The position numbers were made by a program, and so were the translations under genes. Below, in pieces: positions 8,003 through 11,886 of a stretch of DNA of 11,886 bases. The notes below the pieces were generated by a model that did no database searches, was not told the DNA's origin, and was given only the letters and a program-made list of their open reading frames with translations. This stretch comes from JBCDIQ01 sp039024295. GTDB lineage: Bacteria > Bacteroidota > Bacteroidia > J057. Positions within the stretch are counted from its first letter, which is position 1, and every line of letters begins with the position of its first letter. The stretch covers positions 1-11,886 of the forward strand of contig JBCDIQ010000167.1 in the NCBI GenBank assembly GCA_039024295.1, in the 5' to 3' direction.

Positions 8003-8488
8003 TCAGTCCTCTTCTGAGGTAAAAGGTATGCCTTTTACAGGTATTAGCGTTCCCGCAAAGGTAGAAATATCAGGATCATTGCTGTATATAACGGATGCCC
8101 CCTGAACTAGGGCGATAGAAATAATTTGTAAATCAAACTTCATTTTACCCCTAGGTGTTTGATATCTCTTTCGATGTTCTTTGGCAATTTGATCTTCAAG
8201 CGTCTGCTTAAAAGTTGCGGAAAATGTAACTGCCGCCTGCGTGTCAAAGGGAACGATTCTAAACCTTGAAGCAATTTCTTTCAAGAACTTTTTCCGCTCT
8301 TCATTGGTGCATCGGACGAGGATTTCCCCGATTACAGGGGCTGGCACTATTACCTTTTTCTGCTCTGTGTCAAGTTTTTCCAAAAAGGCTCTGGCCTGAG
8401 AAATCTTATCTTCTTGTCCTTTTGAAGATTGGGATTTAATCCCCCACACCAAAACATTTGCATCAATACATACAACATCTTGCGCCAT
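8003..8488 (-). CDS. PIN-domain ribonuclease, probable toxin of a two-gene module
   Basis: A 161-residue PIN-domain protein, a Mg2+-dependent RNase fold typical of VapC toxins. The four acidic active-site residues are all visible: Asp9 in CIDANVLVWG, Glu55 in PVIGEIL, Asp119 in KMKFDLQIISIA, and Asp138 in YSNDPDI. It is slightly longer than a classical VapC (about 130-140). It has an extra charged loop after the first strand (residues 17-30, KSQSSKGQEDKISQ), which I associate with a distinct PIN subfamily. The ATG at 8488 shares its A with the TAA stop of the upstream gene (TAATG), so translation is probably coupled. This order (partner first, PIN second) is that of a toxin-antitoxin operon, but toxicity is an inference. 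A role in RNA processing unrelated to toxin-antitoxin is the alternative. Confidence 0.88.
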   Translation of the reverse strand: MAQDVVCIDANVLVWGIKSQSSKGQEDKISQARAFLEKLDTEQKKVIVPAPVIGEILVRCTNEERKKFLKEIASRFRIVPFDTQAAVTFSATFKQTLEDQIAKEHRKRYQTPRGKMKFDLQIISIALVQGASVIYSNDPDISTFAGTLIPVKGIPFTSEED

Positions 8489-9273
8489 TAATCATGTCTT
8501 AGTTCTTGGAGGTAGCTTTCAGGATCGATTTCATCCCAATGGTCACCAATAAGTGATGCCAGTTCATCCACTGCGGTGGTAATTAATGAAGCTTGATATG
8601 GCTCTATCTGGGTCAATTGGAAGGAATGAAGTTCTATTTCCCCCATTTTCCAGGAACCTAATCCAGTCAATGCGACTTCTGTATAGAGTCGGTTGGCCAG
8701 TTGTTTTGCCTGTTCAACTTCTACAGGAAAAGAAAGGTGTTGTCCTTGAATTGTCTCCACCTTAGCGTTAGGCTTGCTGCCTCCAACTCCTAAAACTTTA
8801 GCATAAATGGTGGTCTCACCCTCAATTAATAGCTCCTCATTCAACTTCAACTCATCGTCCGGGTTTAATGCTACTATTGGTTTGAGAGAGATAGAAAAGT
8901 TGTAGAATGCTAATTGTGCTCGATTGCGTATGGCAATTTTATGGATTTCCCTGATGCCTTCGAATGCCTTTAGGGGGACCCTCTCAAAATTATGTTCATT
9001 AAGGGATGTCGTCAACATAGAAAAGGCCTCCAAAACGACGCGAAGATCGCCTCGAATCCCAAATGTCAGGCCTGCGGCTGTAACTTCTACCAAGCTAATA
9101 CATGTTTGATCGAATCTGAATTCAGGACGTTGCCGTTGAATGATTGTCAAAAGGGCATTTTCAAAGTGGTGAATGACTGCCGCAACCTCTTTTCCAGTAA
9201 AGAAAGTAGCTGAGGCTGTCCCATTGGATTGGCCAGTTATGCGTAATTCAATTGTATTTGCTAAGGTTTCCAC
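8488..9273 (-). CDS. Uncharacterised 261-residue partner of the PIN protein, candidate antitoxin
   Basis: Not a family I can name. The start is a GTG at 9273-9271; upstream in frame there is no ATG before a stop at 9366-9364. Two parts can be seen. Residues 1 to about 130 begin with a β-strand (TIELRITGQ), then a helix (GKEVAAVIHHFENALLTII), a strand pair around ISLVEVTAAGLTFGI (59-73), and further helices with FEGIREIHKIAIRN. Residues about 148-226 look like a small β-barrel: TIYAKVLGVGGSKPNAKVE, then 'LSFPVEVEQAKQLANRLYTEV', then a Gly-x-W turn (G206, W208) and strands up to IEPY. A short acidic tail follows (DHWDEIDPESYLQEL), which could wrap a partner. There is no helix-turn-helix, ribbon-helix-helix, AbrB or Phd/YefM motif. 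The TAATG fusion with the PIN gene implies paired production. Antitoxin function is inferred only from this arrangement. Confidence 0.8.
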   Translation of the reverse strand: METLANTIELRITGQSNGTASATFFTGKEVAAVIHHFENALLTIIQRQRPEFRFDQTCISLVEVTAAGLTFGIRGDLRVVLEAFSMLTTSLNEHNFERVPLKAFEGIREIHKIAIRNRAQLAFYNFSISLKPIVALNPDDELKLNEELLIEGETTIYAKVLGVGGSKPNAKVETIQGQHLSFPVEVEQAKQLANRLYTEVALTGLGSWKMGEIELHSFQLTQIEPYQASLITTAVDELASLIGDHWDEIDPESYLQELRHD

Positions 9274-9596
9274 CCGATGATTTTGTAGATAATAAATGAG
9301 CGATAAGGACGAACCTAAGAAAGAATTCTTCCTGTAGAGAATCTTTCGATGATGTACCTGTAATTATACGGTTGAATCAATGTTTTGTATAATGCCTGCA
9401 AGCTGATGTGTATCTTACTTGCTTAAAATCAGCAAAAAACAAGATTTATCGTTTATCCAAAATGCTTAGAATTGTAGCGAAATGCAAGCATACTCGTTCA
9501 ATTTATGTAGTCCCCCAATACATTGGAAATAGCAAATCCTGGTAGTTTTGTGCCATTCTAGGTGCTTGCAGCTTTTACGAACAATTTTTAACCCAA
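9274..9596. other. Divergent intergenic region between the PIN module and dinB
   Basis: 323 bp without a credible coding frame, lower in G+C by eye than the flanking genes. Both flanking genes start with GTG. It holds the dinB promoter match at 9523-9550. The hexamer GCAAGC occurs at 9398-9403 and 9484-9489, and in inverse form GCTTGC at 9564-9569; CTGCAAGC at 9396-9403 and GCTTGCAG at 9564-9571 form an 8-bp inverted pair across the region. These could be operator half-sites, but chance is not excluded. I found no CAAAnnTA, the minus-strand form of the Bacteroidota -7 box, for the PIN module. Confidence 0.5.
9523..9550 (+). promoter_or_regulatory. Bacteroidota-type promoter for dinB
   Basis: TTG at 9523-9525 and TAGTTTTG at 9543-9550, an exact match to TAnnTTTG, are 17 nt apart, within the range known for Flavobacterium-type vegetative promoters. 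Transcription would start near 9556, giving a leader of about 40 nt before the GTG at 9597. No LexA-like operator is recognised over it. Confidence 0.5.
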
Positions 9597-10691
9597 GTGA
9601 ATCCTCCTGCCGAACAGCCAACCTTGCGAAAGATCATCCATGTGGACATGGATGCATTTTATGCTTCGGTAGAGCAACGGGATCAACCGGAGCTGCGGGG
9701 TAAGCCCGTTGCGGTGGGCGGAAGCAGTCGTAGGGGCGTGGTGATGACGGCAAGTTATGAGGCGCGTCCTTTTGGGGTTCGATCTGCAATGCCTTCTGTT
9801 AAGGCTGCACGTTTGTGCCCTGACCTGATTTTTGTGCCTCCGCGATTCGCGGTGTACCAGGAAGCATCTCGGCATGTGCGGGAGATTTTTTTCCGATTTA
9901 CCGATTTGGTGGAGCCCCTTTCCCTGGACGAGGCCTACCTGGATGTGACGGAAAATAAAATGGACATCCAATCTGCTATAAAAGTCGCTAAAGAAATCAA
10001 GCGACTGATTCAGGCGGAAACAGGGCTTACTGCCTCAGCAGGCGTTTCCATCAATAAGTTTCTGGCCAAGATTGCCTCCGGCATCAACAAACCGGACGGC
10101 CTCACCTTCATTCCTCCTGAAAGGGCGCTTGAGTTTTTGGATCAATTGCCTATTGGCAAGTTTCATGGTATTGGCAGCAAAACCGCTGATAAAATGAAGG
10201 CCTGGGGGATCCATTCAGGTGCTGACCTACGCGAAAAGTCAGAAAAGGAGTTGGTCCGGAAGTTTGGCAAAATGGGAAGACATTACTTTCGAATTGTGAA
10301 TGCATTGGACGAACGCCCTGTCAAGCCCAATCGCATCCGTAAATCCGTCGGAGCGGAGCGTACCTTTTCGGACGACCTCTCCACGCCCGAACCCATGATG
10401 GAAAAACTCCGACTGATCGCGGAAAAGGTTGCCAGCCGCCTACGGCAAAATGAACTGGCGGGTCGGACTTTGACCTTGAAGATCAAGCACCATGACTTCA
10501 CCCAAAATACGCGCAGCAGGACCGTCGGCACCTGGCTCCAGGAAGAGGAAGAATTGTACCAATTGGCAATTGAACTCTTGCACCACCCGGCCTTGCCAGA
10601 AAAGCCGGTGAGGTTGCTGGGCATTTCACTTTCCAGCCTGAACAATGGCAGTGATGCACCCTATCCCGGGAAGCAGTTGACGTTGTTTTAG
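9597..10691 (+). CDS. dinB: DNA polymerase IV (Y-family translesion polymerase)
   Basis: A 364-residue Y-family polymerase that copies past damaged bases at the cost of fidelity. The catalytic acids are Asp17 in HVDMDAFYASVE and Asp111-Glu112 in SLDEAYLDV. Tyr22 sits at the steric-gate position (Phe13 of E. coli DinB) that excludes ribonucleotides. The fingers carry RGVVMTASYEARPFGVRSAMP (46-66). The thumb has a helix-hairpin-helix at about 184-205 (LPIGKFHGIGSKTADKM). The little-finger domain runs from about 245 to 348. The protein ends in QLTLF (360-364), a textbook β-clamp-binding motif, so the C-terminus is complete. The start is a GTG with no in-frame ATG before an upstream TAG at 9543; the next Met (18) lies inside the catalytic motif. 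It has its own promoter and a hairpin 8 nt after the stop, so it is probably monocistronic. Confidence 0.97.
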   Translation: MNPPAEQPTLRKIIHVDMDAFYASVEQRDQPELRGKPVAVGGSSRRGVVMTASYEARPFGVRSAMPSVKAARLCPDLIFVPPRFAVYQEASRHVREIFFRFTDLVEPLSLDEAYLDVTENKMDIQSAIKVAKEIKRLIQAETGLTASAGVSINKFLAKIASGINKPDGLTFIPPERALEFLDQLPIGKFHGIGSKTADKMKAWGIHSGADLREKSEKELVRKFGKMGRHYFRIVNALDERPVKPNRIRKSVGAERTFSDDLSTPEPMMEKLRLIAEKVASRLRQNELAGRTLTLKIKHHDFTQNTRSRTVGTWLQEEEELYQLAIELLHHPALPEKPVRLLGISLSSLNNGSDAPYPGKQLTLF

Positions 10692-10699
10692 TGTGGGTA

Positions 10700-10731
10700 A
10701 ACCTTGTCAGGTTTGGGAACCTGACAAGGTT
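10700..10731. repeat. Perfect 14-bp palindromic hairpin between convergent genes; probable terminator
   Basis: AACCTTGTCAGGTT (10700-10713), loop TGGG, and AACCTGACAAGGTT (10718-10731) pair without a mismatch. It lies 8 nt after the dinB stop and about 80 nt beyond the stop of the opposing gene. There is no following T run on the plus strand, so it is not a classic intrinsic terminator. It looks like one copy of a dispersed intergenic palindrome and shares its block order with 1672-1719. Confidence 0.75.
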
Positions 10732-10810
10732 GAGGAGTGGCGGTTATGCGCCCTTTCATCAGAGATAGTCGCCACCTTCATGAGAAAGCGGTTTGACGAT
10801 ACCTACATAA

Positions 10811-10841
10811 TTATTTTCGGATCCATTTTTTCCGAAAATAA
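10811..10841. terminator. 11-bp inverted repeat overlapping the stop codon of the exported protein gene
   Basis: TTATTTTCGGA (10811-10821) and TCCGAAAATAA (10831-10841) pair perfectly around the 9-nt loop TCCATTTTT. On the minus strand the stem covers the last codons and the TAA stop (10813-10811) of the 336-residue protein. Its position fits a terminator or a 3'-end stabilising hairpin for that gene. The sequence after it is only moderately A/T-rich, so terminator activity is inferred. Confidence 0.5.
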
Positions 10842-11821
10842 ATGCTCTTGGTGACTTTGTAAGAAGGGTTGCTATACCTCACGCCACTGGCAGATCTCCG
10901 GTAGATTTTAGCAACTTCTAGTACATACTCTGCAAGAAAAGTTTGCTCAAGCTCATTTATAGGAATCCTAATCTGTGGAGCCTTTTCCCAATTTGAAGTC
11001 TTGTTTGTTTTGTACACTTCTCTGACGCCTATTTGCTGTTTTTCCAAAATCCTTACCCCTCTGAGCTGGTAGGTTTGTTCATCGGGGAATCGATGTGAAA
11101 AATTTGGACTCACAGCCACTGATACAAATACCTCTGAGGTATCGCTGATGATGTCACCAGGATGATAGACCTGCCCGTCAACAATTAGGACAGGTCTTGA
11201 CGCCCCGTAATCGTCAGTAAATGGATCACGATGGATCGAAATTTCAAAGTAGAACAGTCGTTGATAAAAAGAGGGTCCTACAAAATACCGTCCCTTGCTG
11301 TCAACCCTAGCCAAGGTATCGATTACTACCTTATAAGACCCATCTTCTCCATTGACCAACAGGTCCTTTAATGGAATTTCATAGATCACTGTGTCGGAAA
11401 TCTCGCTTTGCCATTCTGGATCGGCATAGATTTCCTCATCATCAAATCCAAATGATTTGTAAATACTGATTCCCTTCAGGGAGTACCTGAACTCTTGTTT
11501 CAAAGACTTGGGAATACCAAACGGGAAAGTAACTGCCAAGAACAGGGATTCATTCAAAAGATTTTCCACGGGTTCATTAAGCCATAGGGATCTTTCATAC
11601 CTTAACTTGGAAGGGCTCCTGCCAATGTGAAATTCCGGTATAAACATGTAGCCACTCGTTTCTGTCCTGGCTACACTATCTGCGAAACTGTCTCCCTGAA
11701 TCGTTTGAAGGTCAATTCCAAAATCATGGGGAGGAAAGCTTTGCGGTAGCTCATTTCTGATATCTTGGCTTATACACAAGGAGCAATTAAACACAACAAT
11801 CAAATAGAGTAAAGTTCTCAT
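10811..11821 (-). CDS. Exported protein of unknown function with two tandem β-domains
   Basis: 336 residues, not assigned to a family. Residues 1 to about 19 are a signal peptide (MRTLLYLIVVFNCSLCISQ; cleavage near SQ-D), with no convincing lipobox. The rest is β-rich and appears duplicated. Residues 91-120 align without gaps to 229-258, both with 'F-x-x-x-V', an E-x-x-Y pair, and L-[KR]-G-[IV]-x-I at the end. Residues 148-184 (EIPLKDLL to RYFVGPS) align with 285-320 (RIPINELE to RYSNPS). The copies are therefore about 85-195 and 222-329. No sorting domain is present at the C-terminus, which ends in basic FRKKWIRK, so it is probably periplasmic or outer-membrane associated rather than a T9SS cargo. 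It converges on dinB. The ATG at 11821 may overlap the stop of an upstream gene as ATGA. Confidence 0.75.
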   Translation of the reverse strand: MRTLLYLIVVFNCSLCISQDIRNELPQSFPPHDFGIDLQTIQGDSFADSVARTETSGYMFIPEFHIGRSPSKLRYERSLWLNEPVENLLNESLFLAVTFPFGIPKSLKQEFRYSLKGISIYKSFGFDDEEIYADPEWQSEISDTVIYEIPLKDLLVNGEDGSYKVVIDTLARVDSKGRYFVGPSFYQRLFYFEISIHRDPFTDDYGASRPVLIVDGQVYHPGDIISDTSEVFVSVAVSPNFSHRFPDEQTYQLRGVRILEKQQIGVREVYKTNKTSNWEKAPQIRIPINELEQTFLAEYVLEVAKIYRRSASGVRYSNPSYKVTKSIYFRKKWIRK

Positions 11822-11886
11822 GGGTACATGCTAATGGGTGAAAAATTGAAGTCGATGATAATCTTTCGGCGTAGTTTCTGGGCTTC
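11818..11886 (-). CDS. Possible C-terminal fragment of an upstream gene at the right edge
   Basis: From the right edge one minus-strand frame is open for 22 codons, ending ...IIIDFNFSPISMYP, with its TGA at 11820-11818 overlapping the ATG of the 336-residue protein as ATGA. Such 4-nt overlaps are typical of coupled operon genes. A second frame, ending in FFTH and a TAG at 11833-11831, is also open from the edge. With so few codons, neither can be shown to be real. Confidence 0.25.
   Translation of the reverse strand, partial: EAQKLRRKIIIDFNFSPISMYP

Noticed and set aside
8488..9273. Known antitoxin family (VapB, Phd/YefM, AbrB, RHH) for the PIN partner
   Set aside because: It is too long, and no helix-turn-helix, ribbon-helix-helix or swapped-hairpin motif is visible, so no such name was given.
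9364..9392. E. coli-style TATAAT promoter boxes in the divergent region
   Set aside because: TATAAT-like strings exist on both strands but without a correctly spaced TTGACA, and Bacteroidota use a TAnnTTTG box instead.
10735..10777. GTGGCG/CGCCAC inverted pair downstream of the dinB hairpin
   Set aside because: Only six pairs around a long loop; too weak to call beside the perfect 14-bp stem.
1..11886. CRISPR array, insertion sequence, integrase or phage genes
   Set aside because: No regularly spaced direct repeats at DNA level, no transposase or integrase frame, and no terminal inverted repeats with target duplication were seen.

Overview
The window reads as chromosomal DNA from a member of the Bacteroidota, most likely from the Saprospiria side (Lewinella/Haliscomenobacter-like). 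The reasons are a 1261-residue exported protein ending in a type A sorting domain of the type IX secretion system (T9SS), several signal-peptide proteins of the same style, weak or absent Shine-Dalgarno sites, and one good match to the Bacteroidota promoter (TTG, then TAnnTTTG) in front of dinB. The genus is an inference; no rRNA or other marker is present.

Layout, left to right. (1) 1-565, minus: the N-terminal 188 residues of a lipoprotein that runs off the left edge. (2) 692-1651, plus: a KirBac-type inward-rectifier potassium channel, transcribed divergently from (1). (3) 7894 down to 1712, minus: a tight three-gene run of class-3-like aldehyde dehydrogenase, giant T9SS cargo with a predicted seven-bladed propeller, and a GT2-like glycosyltransferase, with a 10-nt overlap and then a 28-bp gap. 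(4) 9273 down to 8003, minus: a two-gene module of an uncharacterised 261-residue protein followed by a PIN-domain nuclease, with stop and start fused as TAATG. Its form is that of a toxin-antitoxin operon, but the would-be antitoxin has no DNA-binding domain I recognise. (5) 9274-9596: a 323-bp divergent intergenic region. (6) 9597-10691, plus: DNA polymerase IV (dinB). (7) 11821 down to 10811, minus: an exported protein of unknown function built from a tandem duplication, possibly preceded by the last codons of another gene at the right edge.

Both convergent gene junctions (kir/glycosyltransferase and dinB/exported protein) carry inverted repeats with the same layout, AACCTTG, GGTTT, AACC, CAAGGTT. 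The one after dinB is a perfect 14-bp hairpin; the one after kir is a degenerate, longer version whose right arm contains the glycosyltransferase stop codon. They look like members of a dispersed palindromic family that probably acts as two-way terminators. No rRNA, tRNA, CRISPR array, transposase or phage gene was seen.

The best candidates for something undescribed are the 261-residue/PIN pair, the palindrome family, and the internally duplicated exported protein.
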